A stretch of DNA of 64,000 bases from an uncultured Sphingomonadaceae bacterium (GCA_947503245.1 CANNCV010000001.1:805501-869500); one strand, 5' to 3'; positions 16,108 to 25,580 are shown, counted from the stretch's first letter. Notes: generated by a model not told the origin, from the letters alone. Made by a program: numbers and translations.

Positions 16108-17067
16108 TTATTCGCTGGCAGCCAGATGCGCCTCACCGCGCTCTGCGGCTAGCGCAATCTGCTTTTGCCGCTCGCGATAACGCTGTTTCTGCGCTTCGCT
16201 GCGGACATCCGCACAATGCGGGCATTGCTCCCCTTCGACATAATCCTGATGGTCCAGCTCTTCAGGCGCCAGCGGCATGCGGCAGGCGCGGCACAAGGTA
16301 TAATCGCCAGGCTTGAGACCGGGGCCAACACTCACTCGCTCATCAAACACAAAACATTCGCCGCTAAATTTGCTCTCAGCAGTCGGCACATGCTCCAGAT
16401 ATTTCAATATGCCGCCCTTGAGATGCACAACATCGTCAAAACCCTGAGCGCGGACATAGGCGGTCGCCTTTTCGCAGCGAATGCCCCCAGTGCAGAACAT
16501 GGCGATGCGCTTGGGTGCCGCTTCGCCCTGCGCGCGCAGCTTTGCGGAAAAATCGTCAAACCATGCGGGAAATTCGCGAAAGCTAGTGGTGGCTGGGTCC
16601 ACTGAGCCGTCAAAGCTGCCAATCGCCACTTCATAGCTGTTGCGGGTGTCGATCACCACTGTGTCGGGGTCGGCCAGCGCGGCATTCCACTCATCCGGCG
16701 CAAGATACTCGCCTTTATCATGCGCAGCATCAACGCCCTCTACGCCCATGCTAACAATTTCGCGTTTCAGCCGCACTTTCATGCGCAAAAAGGGCGCGTC
16801 TTGGGCAACAGAATATTTCGCCTCTGTTTCAGCAAAACCTTGCCAATTGCGGATATGCCCCAGCACATGATGCAAATCGGCAAGAGCGCCAGCAATGGTG
16901 CCGTTAACGCCTTCCTCCGCCAGCAATATCGTGCCCTTAACCTGACGCGCAATACACAGATCAAGCAATGCCTCACGCACAGCCTCACGATCAGCAAGCG
17001 GCGCAAAATGATAAAGCGCCATGACATGATATGTATCATCAACGGGGTGGGGTTGGGCGGTGGTCAT
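16108..17067 (-). CDS. trhO: Rhodanese-domain tRNA uridine(34) hydroxylase TrhO
   Basis: 319 residues. Matches the YceA/TrhO family: an N-terminal acylphosphatase-like domain with LLAEEGVNGTIAG (about 50), a rhodanese domain with VIDTRNSYEVAIGSF and the active-site loop MFCTGGIRCEKAT (catalytic Cys about 180), and a C-terminal zinc-binding-like tail with CRAC and CPHC. Family knowledge: TrhO hydroxylates U34 of certain tRNAs using oxygen, on the way to mo5U/cmo5U-type modifications. The frame extends to 17097, but the ATG at 17067 (TTAQPHPVDD) is preferred. It is divergent from pdeM. Confidence 0.9.
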   Translation of the reverse strand: MTTAQPHPVDDTYHVMALYHFAPLADREAVREALLDLCIARQVKGTILLAEEGVNGTIAGALADLHHVLGHIRNWQGFAETEAKYSVAQDAPFLRMKVRLKREIVSMGVEGVDAAHDKGEYLAPDEWNAALADPDTVVIDTRNSYEVAIGSFDGSVDPATTSFREFPAWFDDFSAKLRAQGEAAPKRIAMFCTGGIRCEKATAYVRAQGFDDVVHLKGGILKYLEHVPTAESKFSGECFVFDERVSVGPGLKPGDYTLCRACRMPLAPEELDHQDYVEGEQCPHCADVRSEAQKQRYRERQKQIALAAERGEAHLAASE

Positions 17068-17211
17068 AATGAAGCGCTCTATAAATAGCCGCGACACAAA
17101 ATGCCAGTGCCATGCTTTATGATGCCGCAGTGTTCTGCAAAGGGTTTTGGCGGCAATATCAGCAAAAATTCTATCCTAGCGATTGCCAAAGAGCGAAAAT
17201 TGCCGCAAAGC

Positions 17212-17922
17212 ATGGGCATGGTTCCCCTTTCGTTCGCCTCCCTCAATTTTCTTGCATTGACCGATCATGCGCTGTTCTGGCCGGAGCAAAATGCGCTGTT
17301 GGTGGCCGATCTGCATTTGGAGAAGGCGAGCTGGTATGCCGGGCATGGCCAGATGCTGCCGCCTTATGACAGCCGCGGTAATTTGGAGCGTTTGGCGGTG
17401 TTGATCGCGCAGCATGATGTGCGCAACGTCTATTGCCTTGGCGATAATTATCACGACAGTCACGGCGAAAAGCGGCTGGAGCCAGAGGCGGCAAAGATAT
17501 TATGCGGGCTAACCACACAAACACGCTGGATCTGGATTACCGGCAATCATGATCGTGAATTGTCGGCCCTACATGGCGGGCATGTTGTGGCGTCGGACCG
17601 ACTTGGGCCAGTGTTGCTGTGCCATGAACCGGAACCGGCGGACACTAGGCCGCAAATTTGCGGACATTTCCACCCCAAACTCAGAATGCAATTGCGACGC
17701 AGATCGGTTGCAAGGCGGTGCTATACGATGAGCGATAAGCTGCTCATCATGCCCTCATTCGGCAATTTAACCGGTGGTCTGGACGTAGAGCATAAAGCCA
17801 TTGCCGATGCGCATGACGGCGAGCCCTATCGCGCCCTTTTGCCGGTTAAGGACCGGCTTGCGGCCTTTGATGTTTCTCATCCCCATAGATCAGACAAGCA
17901 GGCAGAGACACTTCATGGCTGA
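17212..17922 (+). CDS. pdeM: Ligase-associated DNA damage response phosphoesterase PdeM
   Basis: About 236 residues of the calcineurin-like metallophosphoesterase superfamily, PdeM type. Metal-binding motifs: VADLHLEKASW (Asp/His), CLGDNYHD (Asp), WITGNHDRE (Asn-His), and the late ICGHFHPKL. PdeM proteins are usually encoded beside the Lhr-like helicase, an ATP-dependent ligase and an exonuclease. In this window the helicase is at 8586-11036 and the ligase is absent. The start is uncertain: the frame opens at 17101, and ATGs at 17212 and 17218 give the family's usual N-terminus. It overlaps the moeA start by 8 bp. Confidence 0.88.
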   Translation: MGMVPLSFASLNFLALTDHALFWPEQNALLVADLHLEKASWYAGHGQMLPPYDSRGNLERLAVLIAQHDVRNVYCLGDNYHDSHGEKRLEPEAAKILCGLTTQTRWIWITGNHDRELSALHGGHVVASDRLGPVLLCHEPEPADTRPQICGHFHPKLRMQLRRRSVARRCYTMSDKLLIMPSFGNLTGGLDVEHKAIADAHDGEPYRALLPVKDRLAAFDVSHPHRSDKQAETLHG

Positions 17923-19168
17923 AACCGCAAAGACTATGGCAATGGCAGCGAAGATAATGGTTAGCCTGAAAGAAGCGCGCACGATGATTATTGATGCGGT
18001 GCCTATCGCTTCTGCACAAAGCCGGACGCTGGTTGCATGCAATGATTTGGTGATTGCTGAAGATATTATTGCTGCGCATAATCAGCCATGGGCGGCGCTG
18101 TCAGCAATGGATGGCTATGCGGTCAGGCTGGATGATTGTAAGCCACATGCGGTCTTGCCGATCATTGGTGAATCGCGTGCTGGCGCACCATTTTCTGGCA
18201 TGCTGGAAGCGGGGCAAGCCATTGCGGTTTCTACTGGAGCAGCAGTGCCATCAGGGGCTGATCATATTGTCATGGTTGAACATAGTGAGCGGTATGGCGA
18301 TGCAATGCGCGTCATAAAGCCGCAATCACCCAATGGCTTTATCAGGCAAAAAGGGCAGGACTTTTCTGTTGGAGATGCCTTGATCCGAAAAGGAGAATTG
18401 CTTTCTCCGGCCCATATCGCCTTGGCGGCAGCCGCGGGAAAAGCCGAATGTATGACTGTTCCGCCGCTCAAAGTTGCGATCATTACCAATGGTGACGAAT
18501 TGCTCGACCCCGGCGCAGAACCGCAGCACGGCTATCTATATGACAGCAACGGGTTAGCCTTGGTCGCGCAATGCAGCCAATGGGGTGCTGATGCCCATTG
18601 GCTTGGCCGTGCGGGGGATGATCCGGATGCTGTCTCTGCCCTTATGGAATCGGCGTTGCAATATGACATCATCATCATTGCTGGTGGCGCCTCTGTGGGC
18701 CAACATGACCATGTCAGATCCAGTTTTGCGGCTTTGGACGGCGTGTTACATTTCAGCAAAATTGCTCTTCGCCCGGGAAAGCCTGCATGGTTTGGCATAT
18801 TATCGGGCAAGCCCGTTATTGGTTTGCCTGGCAATCCTGCATCCGCCTTTGTCACGGCCGAACTGCTTGTCCGCCCAGCCGTTGAAAAACACATGGCCCG
18901 CGCGCCGCAAGCAGCATTGTCGCTAGAGACTATGCGGCTGGATGGTAGCCTGTCCGCCAATGGCGGTCGCGAGGCGTTTTTGCGGGGATATGCTGCTACT
19001 CGCGATGGCGAAACTTTGGTCACACCGGCTGCTGATCAGGATAGCAGTCTGCTTCGGCCTTTGGCGGCAGCCAATGTTCTGATCCACCGTGATGTGGATG
19101 CTGATGCCGTCAAGCATGGTGATCCTGTCAAATCTTGTATTTTGCGACCCATTGGAACGCAGGCGTAA
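17915..19168 (+). CDS. moeA: Molybdopterin molybdenumtransferase MoeA
   Basis: 417 residues. MoeA inserts molybdenum into adenylylated molybdopterin, the last step of molybdenum cofactor synthesis. Family motifs: SAMDGYAVR (about 60), GAAVPSGADHIVMVE, the MoCF domain with NGDELLDPG, YDSNG, GGASVGQHDHVR and KPVIGLPGNPASAFV, and the C-terminal domain IV. Length is normal. The ATG at 17915 overlaps the end of pdeM, so the two are translationally coupled, an odd functional pairing. No other moa/mob gene is nearby. Confidence 0.93.
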   Translation: MAETAKTMAMAAKIMVSLKEARTMIIDAVPIASAQSRTLVACNDLVIAEDIIAAHNQPWAALSAMDGYAVRLDDCKPHAVLPIIGESRAGAPFSGMLEAGQAIAVSTGAAVPSGADHIVMVEHSERYGDAMRVIKPQSPNGFIRQKGQDFSVGDALIRKGELLSPAHIALAAAAGKAECMTVPPLKVAIITNGDELLDPGAEPQHGYLYDSNGLALVAQCSQWGADAHWLGRAGDDPDAVSALMESALQYDIIIIAGGASVGQHDHVRSSFAALDGVLHFSKIALRPGKPAWFGILSGKPVIGLPGNPASAFVTAELLVRPAVEKHMARAPQAALSLETMRLDGSLSANGGREAFLRGYAATRDGETLVTPAADQDSSLLRPLAAANVLIHRDVDADAVKHGDPVKSCILRPIGTQA

Positions 19169-19292
19169 TTGTCAGACACTTTGCGTTCATTCTGCTATAC
19201 ATATTGTATCGGAGTGAGCAGCGCCTGTTGGGGAACAGGTGCTGAGATGAGAATATATCTGTCCATACAGATATAGCATGGTGGGAGCAGTT

Positions 19293-20777
19293 ATGGCTTT
19301 ACGATGGGGTCTTGTGGCGTTGCTGGCGGCATTGGTGTCGGCCTGTGGCGGCGGCGATGGTGGCAGCAGCACAAGCTTTACAGCGCCGCCTCCTACGACT
19401 GCTGGAGCGCCGGTTACCGCGCCTCCGCCCACGACAACAAGCGGGACATGTTCATTGCGCGCCCGTCAGGATTGGGTCGCTGAGCAGCTCAATGAGTTTT
19501 ATCTCTTCCCCGATTTGTTGGCACAGAATGTTAACCCTGATAATTTTTCAACCGTGCAGGAATTTATTGACGCTTTGGTTGCCCCCGCACGGGCGGCAGG
19601 GCGCGACAAGTTTTTCACCTTCATTACTTCTATTGAAGCAGAAAATGCCTTTTTTGCCTCTGGTGAAACAGCCGGTTTTGGTGTGCGTCTTTCATTTGAC
19701 AATGCGGCATCGCGTGTATTCATCATTGATGCTTTTGAAGGCGCACCAGCTTTAGCCGCTGGCCTTGACCGTGGCACTGAATTGCTGGCCATAGGGACGA
19801 ATAGCAGCAATTTGGTCAGCGTGGCCAATATCATCGCTTCACAGGGCAGTGCGGGTGTTAGTGCTGCGCTTGGGCCGTCCACGGCGGGCACAGCAAGGGT
19901 TTTACAGTTCCGAACTGCCGCTGGCACAGAAATAACAACGACTGTGACTAAGACCGATTTTGAGATCCCGCCTATTTCTACACGCTTTGGTGTTCGTATC
20001 TTTGATGATGGCGGCAAGCGCGTTGGCTACATCAATTTGCGGACATTTATTGGTTCGGCAGACACTGCATTGCGCGATGCCTTTGCGCAATTGCGCGCGG
20101 AAGGCGTAAGTGAAGTTATATTAGACCTACGCTATAATGGCGGTGGGCTGGTGCGCATTGCAGAGCTTTTTGGCGATCTTTTGGGTGATGACCGTTTTGC
20201 CTCAGATATCTTTTCTCTGACGACATTTCGGGCATCCTTATCGCAATTTAATGATCAGCGTAATTTTGATGCTCAGCCTCAGTCTATCGCGCCAACAAAA
20301 ATTGCAGTGATTGGTACGTCCAGCACGGCCTCTGCCAGTGAACTGGTGACCAATGCATTCCTGCCCTATCTGGGCGCAGATATTGGTTTGATCGGCAGTA
20401 ATACCTCGGGGAAACCGGTTGGGCAGATTGCCGTGGATATGGAGGAATGTGACGACCGTTTACGGGTTGTGGCGTTCACCACTTTGAATGCAGACCGTGA
20501 AGCAGAATATTTTGATGGGCTGGCCGGAGTGATGGAAGCAACTTGCCGTGCGCCAGATGATATTTTGTTACCATTGGGCGATGTCCGTGAAGGCTCAATT
20601 GCCCAGTCACTCAGCTTTTTGCGCGGGGAAAGCTGTACCCCAATTGCGGGAGCAGTTGCTGGTGGAGATGGCAATGTTAGCGGACAATCAGGCGTGGGCG
20701 TTACATTGCCAACGCGTCAGCTCTTAATGCCATCTGCACCGACACCGGCGCAACGGGAAATACCCGGAACATTTTAA
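19293..20777 (+). CDS. S41-family (tail-specific) lipoprotein protease
   Basis: 494 residues. Lipoprotein signal with lipobox LVSAC (about residue 20), then a Gly/Ser/Thr/Pro-rich linker. A PDZ-like region (about 110-225, VFIIDAFEGAPALAAGLDRG) precedes the S41 catalytic domain. There VILDLRYNGGG marks the conserved strand, the nucleophile Ser lies in GTSSTASASELV (about 350), and Lys in NTSGKPVGQ. Tail-specific proteases cut non-polar C-termini in the periplasm. GGGAG precedes the ATG at 19293, so the slightly longer frame from 19278 is rejected. The C-terminal 60 residues are low complexity. Confidence 0.88.
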   Translation: MALRWGLVALLAALVSACGGGDGGSSTSFTAPPPTTAGAPVTAPPPTTTSGTCSLRARQDWVAEQLNEFYLFPDLLAQNVNPDNFSTVQEFIDALVAPARAAGRDKFFTFITSIEAENAFFASGETAGFGVRLSFDNAASRVFIIDAFEGAPALAAGLDRGTELLAIGTNSSNLVSVANIIASQGSAGVSAALGPSTAGTARVLQFRTAAGTEITTTVTKTDFEIPPISTRFGVRIFDDGGKRVGYINLRTFIGSADTALRDAFAQLRAEGVSEVILDLRYNGGGLVRIAELFGDLLGDDRFASDIFSLTTFRASLSQFNDQRNFDAQPQSIAPTKIAVIGTSSTASASELVTNAFLPYLGADIGLIGSNTSGKPVGQIAVDMEECDDRLRVVAFTTLNADREAEYFDGLAGVMEATCRAPDDILLPLGDVREGSIAQSLSFLRGESCTPIAGAVAGGDGNVSGQSGVGVTLPTRQLLMPSAPTPAQREIPGTF

Positions 20778-20831
20778 CGCCTCAAATTGCTAGCAATATT
20801 AGATTTATGGCTTTGAAGCGCTGGCGCAAGC

Positions 20832-21203
20832 CTAACCAGCAAAGGATGCAAGTGCCTTGTTCAGCGATTCACCGCGATGATTCCAGCATTGCGCTAAGTC
20901 CATACCGTAGCGATCAACAGATACTTTGGTACAGCGCACATCGCCGCTACCAATTAATTGCGCCAGACGCTTGATACGTTCTGATTCTTCAGCAAAATTA
21001 CGGCCTGGTGCAGGAATGTCTGCCAAGCGGATCATATGCCGGTGATTATCCAGCAATAGGGTGTCGCTGCTATAAAATTTGGCGATGGTACCGCGCATTT
21101 CTGATGAATTATTGGCGCCACCAGTGTCAGCAATATTGGCCAGCATTACGCCGGACGCCATAAGACCCAAACCAGTAATCGTTGAAAACATAAGACTGCG
21201 CAT
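20832..21203 (-). CDS. Small exported SNase-like (thermonuclease-fold) protein
   Basis: About 123 residues from ATG 21203, with a hydrophobic N-terminal signal (MFSTITGLGLMASGVMLANIA). The rest looks like a short staphylococcal-nuclease-like OB fold: a strand pair GTIAKFYSSDTLLLDNHRHMIRLADIPAPG, an acidic/basic helix EESERIKRLAQLI, then VRCTKVSVDRYGMDLAQCW. The classical Arg-Glu-Arg catalytic set is only partly evident, so nuclease activity is uncertain. The frame is open to 21260. It converges on the S41 protease gene. Confidence 0.7.
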   Translation of the reverse strand: MRSLMFSTITGLGLMASGVMLANIADTGGANNSSEMRGTIAKFYSSDTLLLDNHRHMIRLADIPAPGRNFAEESERIKRLAQLIGSGDVRCTKVSVDRYGMDLAQCWNHRGESLNKALASFAG

Positions 21204-21336
21204 CGCGTAAACCCCCGATCGTCCAAGAATCGTTGGTATATAATGAGCGAAACCCTTCATGGCGCAAAGCTATGATAGAGAAATTTTGCATCAATTTACT
21301 CTTATGTGGAAAGTGCAATACTTGCCTTGCTCATAG

Positions 21337-23079
21337 TTAGGCGCTTGCCAATTGCTCTGCATCTAGCGCGTAGAGCAGCTTTGCGCCGCCCATGGCCGCT
21401 GCTTTTTGCCCCAATGCTTCGGGCACCATATGGTCCAGATAATAGCGCGTTGTGACCATACGCTGTGCATAAAAGCCGGTATCGCCATCACCCGCCGCAT
21501 GGCGTTCGCTGGCAACGCGATATTGCCGCGCCATCAACCAGCCGCATGCTGCGACCGACATCATGCTCATATAGGCATAGCTGCCTGCGAGCCGATCATC
21601 GACACCATGGCCCAGCATATATTCGGTCACTTCCTGACATGCAGCCAATAGCGCCGCCAATGCCAGTTCGTCGCCAGCCTCCGCCTGCATCATGTCCAGA
21701 AATTCGCGCATTGCATCGCCGCCGCGCAGACCCAGTTTCCGGCCCACCAAATCGGCCGCCTGAATGCCGTTTGTGCCTTCATAGATCGGCATGATCCGTG
21801 CATCGCGATAATGCTGCGCTGCGCCGGTTTCCTCGATAAAGCCCATGCCGCCATGGATTTGCAGGCCCATAGAGGCAATGTCGATGCCCAGATCAGTGCC
21901 ATAGCCTTTGGCCAAGGGGGTCAATATGTCGGCCCGTTCACCAGCGCCGGGTACTTCCAGTGTATCACGGTCAACTTGACCCGCGGCATAATAGAGCAAG
22001 GCGCGTATCGCCTGTGTTCCGGCTTTCATGCGCAATATCATGCGGCGCACGTCCGGGTGCTCAATAATCGCGACCGGATCGCGGCTATCACCACCAGCGC
22101 GCGCTGATTGTACGCGGTCCATCGCGTAATGCACGGCTTGTTGTGTTGCGCGTTCGGCAATTTCCACGCCCTGCAGCCCGACATTCAGGCGCGCATTGTT
22201 CATCATGGTGAACATAGCGCGGATGCCGCCAAATTCGGGACCGATTAATGTGCCAAGGCATTCACTGTCTTCGCCAAATTGCAACACGCATGTGGGGGAG
22301 GCATGAATGCCCAGTTTATGCTCTATCGAAACGGTTTGAATATCCTGCTCTGCACCAACAGAGCCATCATCATTTAACCGGTATTTGGGCACCAGAAAGA
22401 GCGATATGCCTTTCGTGCCGGCTGGCGCATCGGGTGTACGCGCCAAGACCAGATGGATGATATTGCTGGCCATATCATGGTCGCCAAAGGTGATATAAAT
22501 CTTCTGGCCCTTAATCTGATATTGGCCGTCACCCACAGGTGTCGCGGTGGTGCGCAATGCGCCAACATCGCTGCCTGCTTGTGGTTCGGTCAGGTTCATC
22601 GTGCCTGTCCATTCGCCGGTTATCAGTTTTGGCAGATAGGTTGCTTTCTGCTCTTCACTGCCATGATGCTCCAGCGCCTCTATCGCGCCGACGGAGAGCA
22701 TGGGGCATAATGTAAAGGCCATATTGGCTGCGCCAAGAGAATCCAGCGCAACAGTGGCCAGCGAGAAGGGCAAACCCTGCCCGCCATGGTCTGGCGTAGC
22801 GCAAAGGCTGTTCCACCCAGCCTCAACATAGGCTTGATAGGCCTGTTTAAACCCTTCAGGCATAACAACACGGCCATCGACCACCTTCGCGCCAATGGTA
22901 TCACCCACACGGTTTAACGGTGCAAATTCGCCTTCAGCAAATTGGCCGATACCTTCAACAATCGCCTCTACCAGATCGTCACTGGCTTCAGAAAAACGCT
23001 CATGCTGCGCGAGTTCGGCAATATTGGTCGCGGTTTCCAGAGCAAAAAGCTGGTCTTTGACGGGTGCTGTGAAGTCCAT
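21337..23079 (-). CDS. Acyl-CoA dehydrogenase, DmdC/long-form type
   Basis: 580 residues, about 200 longer than short-chain acyl-CoA dehydrogenases, matching the long subfamily that includes DmdC (3-methylmercaptopropionyl-CoA dehydrogenase). Flavin- and substrate-binding motifs: NLTEPQAGSDVGALRTTA, IKGQKIYITFGDHD, the catalytic-region IYEGTNGIQAADLVGRKL, and a C-terminal extension with MVPEALGQKAAAMGG. FAD-dependent alpha,beta-dehydrogenation of an acyl-CoA, cytosolic. It could take part in DMSP or fatty-acid degradation, but no other pathway genes are nearby. It starts back to back with the tsaC-like gene on the plus strand. Confidence 0.9.
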   Translation of the reverse strand: MDFTAPVKDQLFALETATNIAELAQHERFSEASDDLVEAIVEGIGQFAEGEFAPLNRVGDTIGAKVVDGRVVMPEGFKQAYQAYVEAGWNSLCATPDHGGQGLPFSLATVALDSLGAANMAFTLCPMLSVGAIEALEHHGSEEQKATYLPKLITGEWTGTMNLTEPQAGSDVGALRTTATPVGDGQYQIKGQKIYITFGDHDMASNIIHLVLARTPDAPAGTKGISLFLVPKYRLNDDGSVGAEQDIQTVSIEHKLGIHASPTCVLQFGEDSECLGTLIGPEFGGIRAMFTMMNNARLNVGLQGVEIAERATQQAVHYAMDRVQSARAGGDSRDPVAIIEHPDVRRMILRMKAGTQAIRALLYYAAGQVDRDTLEVPGAGERADILTPLAKGYGTDLGIDIASMGLQIHGGMGFIEETGAAQHYRDARIMPIYEGTNGIQAADLVGRKLGLRGGDAMREFLDMMQAEAGDELALAALLAACQEVTEYMLGHGVDDRLAGSYAYMSMMSVAACGWLMARQYRVASERHAAGDGDTGFYAQRMVTTRYYLDHMVPEALGQKAAAMGGAKLLYALDAEQLASA

Positions 23080-23192
23080 TGCTATTCTATCCCATAATCT
23101 GGCCGTTTGTCCGGCCCCAAATATGTTTTGCCGCTGTCCAGCGAGATGACCACTGGCGTTGCAAAATTTCTTTTCTCACATATGTGAGACTA

Positions 23193-24161
23193 ATGACGAT
23201 GAACAAAGACGGTTTCAAGACGCAAATTAAGGCTTGTGATACGCGCAGCCTTGCTGAAGCGGTCACTTACCTGCACGCTGGCAGGGCTGTCGCATTGCCT
23301 ACGGAAACCGTTTACGGGCTTGCTGCTGACGCTACATCATCGTCTGCCGTAGCGGAAATTTACCGCGCAAAGAACCGGCCAAGTTTCAACCCGCTCATCG
23401 TCCATGTGGCGGATCAGTCCGCCGCAGCAGGTATAGGATATTTTTCACAAAAAGCGGAAAAATTGGCGCAGCACTTCTGGCCCGGCCCCTTGTCTATGGT
23501 CGTGCCGCTTACAGATCAAGGCAAGGCGGCAATGAGTCCTGCCGTCACCGCTGGGTTGGATACTATTGCTCTGCGCTGTCCTGCGCATCCTGTCATGCGT
23601 GCTGTGCTGGAGCAATCGGCTCTGCCTCTGGCGGCGCCATCTGCCAATATGTCAGGAGCAATAAGCCCGACCGAGGTGCAGCATGTTGCGGATAGCCTTG
23701 GCGGCAGGGTCGCGTTGGTGCTTGATGGCGGAGCATGCCAGCAAGGGCTAGAGTCGACCATCATTTCGGTTGATGACGATGGATGGCGTATATTGCGGCC
23801 TGGTCCAATAACGCGGGAAGAGATTTCCGCTTTGTTAAGGGATGAAGAAAAGTCGGACCCCAATGTTCATCCGGACACTGTTACATCACCCGGCCAGCTT
23901 GCCAGTCATTATGCTCCGAGCAAAACCCTGCGCTGTAATGCCCTGGACCCACAGGCTGATGAGTGGCTGATTGGTTTTGGCGAAATAGAAGGGGATGATA
24001 ATCTATCGCCAACCAGTGACTTGGCCGAAGCGGCGGCAAATCTTTATGCGGCATTGCACCGCGCCGATGCATCATCGAAAGCGCGAATCGCTATCGTCCC
24101 CATTCCGCTGACCGGCATTGGCATAGCCATAAATGACCGCCTGAAACGCGCAGCACATTAG
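23193..24161 (+). CDS. tsaC: Threonylcarbamoyl-AMP synthase (Sua5/TsaC)
   Basis: 322 residues. Makes threonylcarbamoyl-AMP for t6A37 of ANN-decoding tRNAs. YrdC domain motifs: AVALPTETVYGLAADA, KNRPSFNPLIVHVAD, WPGPLSMVVPL, TIALRCPAHPV and LAAPSANMSGAISPT. A C-terminal Sua5 domain (about 235-320, SPGQLASHYAPSKTLRC) makes it the long Sua5 type rather than the short TsaC. The frame extends to 23079, but ATG at 23193 or 23199 gives the normal N-terminus. It is transcribed away from the acyl-CoA dehydrogenase. Confidence 0.92.
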   Translation: MTMNKDGFKTQIKACDTRSLAEAVTYLHAGRAVALPTETVYGLAADATSSSAVAEIYRAKNRPSFNPLIVHVADQSAAAGIGYFSQKAEKLAQHFWPGPLSMVVPLTDQGKAAMSPAVTAGLDTIALRCPAHPVMRAVLEQSALPLAAPSANMSGAISPTEVQHVADSLGGRVALVLDGGACQQGLESTIISVDDDGWRILRPGPITREEISALLRDEEKSDPNVHPDTVTSPGQLASHYAPSKTLRCNALDPQADEWLIGFGEIEGDDNLSPTSDLAEAAANLYAALHRADASSKARIAIVPIPLTGIGIAINDRLKRAAH

Positions 24162-24490
24162 CTTTTGCGTGTATTTCTATGCACTATTTTACAAAATAGC
24201 GCGTTGCGAAACACCTGTTTACATTTCAAATTTGCGTGTTGTGCTAATAAGATGACACCCAGTTCGGATCTATCATGTTCAATAACATGGTGGTTGAAAT
24301 AGTCGCTTTGGTGGCTCTGGTCCCTGCATATAGGGTCGCAAACCTTGTTATGTCAGGCCGGACGGTATGGGAAACAGGGGGCGGGGACTGTGCAACTCCC
24401 TCAGCGCAGTCCCCGACTTTGCAATGGCCTGAGGCCAAATATGCAGAGCAACAGTCGGGCGCATCGATGCCATTGGGTAAAGGATCTTAT
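24162..24490 (+). other. Long leader before aquaporin gene
   Basis: 329 bp with no credible gene of its own. The aquaporin frame runs through part of it (from 24275) but the encoded sequence is unlike the family and the real start is 24491. It contains a CTATTTT/AAAATAG palindrome (about 24184-24199) and a strong 11-bp hairpin (24383-24414) about 80 bases before the start codon, listed separately. It does not fit the cobalamin, TPP or SAM riboswitch consensus. Confidence 0.5.
24383..24414 (+). promoter_or_regulatory. Stable leader hairpin upstream of aqpZ
   Basis: GGGGACTGTGC (24383-24393) pairs with GCGCAGTCCCC (24404-24414) in an 11-bp stem with one G-T pair and a 10-base loop AACTCCCTCA. 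No T-run follows, so it is not a simple terminator. A smaller GGCC/GGCC hairpin follows at about 24424. A role in controlling translation or mRNA stability is possible. Confidence 0.4.
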
Positions 24491-25210
24491 ATGAATATTT
24501 TGCAGCGCGCTTCAGCAGAGGCACTTGGTACATTTTGGCTTGTCTTTGGCGGATGCGGCAGTGCCGTTCTGTCTGCGGCATTTCCTGATGTCGGCATCGG
24601 TCTATTGGGCGTCTCTCTGGCATTTGGTCTGACCGTGCTGACCATGGCCTATAGTATAGGTCATATCTCAGGATGCCATTTGAACCCTGCTGTAACAATC
24701 GGTCTCGCCGCAGGCGGACGTTTTGCAGCAAAAGATATTCCCGCCTATGTTATTGCGCAGCTTGTAGGAGCAGTACTTGCCGCTGCTGCGCTTTATATCA
24801 TAGCATCTGGCGCAGGTGACGTATCGGGACTAGCCTCCAACGGCTTTGGTGAGCATTCACCAGGCGGATTTTCGATGATAGCTGGCTTATTGGCTGAAAT
24901 TCTGCTGACGGCGTTTTTCCTTATCATCATTTTGGGCGCAACAGATGGACGGGCACCTGCCGGATTTGCACCGATTGCAATCGGTCTGGGCCTGACATTG
25001 ATTCACTTGATTTCCATTCCGGTGACCAACACCTCTGTAAATCCAGCGCGCAGCACCGGTCCGGCGCTGATTGAGGGCGGTATTGCCTTACAACAACTAT
25101 GGTTGTTCTGGGTTGCCCCGATTGCGGGCGCTGTATTGGGTGCGGTTGTCTATCGCTTCATTGGCAAAGACCCTGCTAGCCAGCCCGATATCGCAGGTGA
25201 TGCTGCATAA
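24491..25210 (+). CDS. aqpZ: Aquaporin Z-type water channel
   Basis: 239 residues, six transmembrane helices and two re-entrant NPA loops: [14 protein letters not shown] (about residue 63) and [16 protein letters not shown] (about 185). The Arg after the second NPA belongs to the selectivity filter; the nearby Thr/Asn pattern is that of water-selective AqpZ. The start follows AAAGGATC. The gene has a long structured leader and ends at an intrinsic terminator. Inner-membrane osmotic water permeation is the expected role. Confidence 0.93.
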   Translation: MNILQRASAEALGTFWLVFGGCGSAVLSAAFPDVGIGLLGVSLAFGLTVLTMAYSIGHISGCHLNPAVTIGLAAGGRFAAKDIPAYVIAQLVGAVLAAAALYIIASGAGDVSGLASNGFGEHSPGGFSMIAGLLAEILLTAFFLIIILGATDGRAPAGFAPIAIGLGLTLIHLISIPVTNTSVNPARSTGPALIEGGIALQQLWLFWVAPIAGAVLGAVVYRFIGKDPASQPDIAGDAA

Positions 25211-25236
25211 GCGGGTTCGCAAAATCCTATGCAAAG

Positions 25237-25263
25237 AGGCCAGCCTGAGGGTTGGCCTTTTTC
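25237..25263 (+). terminator. Intrinsic terminator of aqpZ
   Basis: GGCCAGCC pairs with GGTTGGCC around a TGAG tetraloop (one G-T pair), followed by TTTTT. It lies about 27 bases after the aquaporin stop codon. Confidence 0.85.
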
Positions 25264-25265
25264 AT

Positions 25266-25580
25266 TTAATAGGGTTCGCTTAACAGACGTTCCATTTCAT
25301 CATCTATCGCGGCAACTTCGGTGCAGGCCTTACGCTTGCCTTTTTCACATTTTTTGGTGAATTTTTCTTTGCGGCGGGCCAATTGCCCCAAACGTTCCTC
25401 GCGTTGGCGGATTGCGCGGCCGCGTTTCTCATCGGCTTCTGACTGGCTGGTGGTCGCTAAATCAACGCCTTTGCTAACCACTTTTACAGGTGCAGTGATG
25501 ATGTCAGCCGCCGTACGCGCAATGCACCCGCTCAGGGTCAGACTTGCTAAAGCCGCTATCCATATTGTCTTGCCCGCCAT
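25266..25580 (-). CDS. Small Lys/Arg-rich lipoprotein
   Basis: 104 residues with a lipoprotein signal (lipobox LTLSGC at about residue 19). The mature part is a highly charged predicted helix (SEADEKRGRAIRQREERLGQLARRKEKF) with two further cysteines (KKCEKGKRKAC). No named family is recognised, although lipoproteins of this pattern, with a DIITAPVKVVSKGVDLATTS segment, are common in sphingomonads. It lies 97 bp downstream of galU on the same strand and may be read from the galU promoter. Confidence 0.75.
   Translation of the reverse strand: MAGKTIWIAALASLTLSGCIARTAADIITAPVKVVSKGVDLATTSQSEADEKRGRAIRQREERLGQLARRKEKFTKKCEKGKRKACTEVAAIDDEMERLLSEPY

Noticed and set aside
24361-24440. Cobalamin riboswitch before aqpZ
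   Set aside because: Some GGGAA and GGGGCGGGGACTG-like words occur, but the B12-box and the ordered core motifs are missing.
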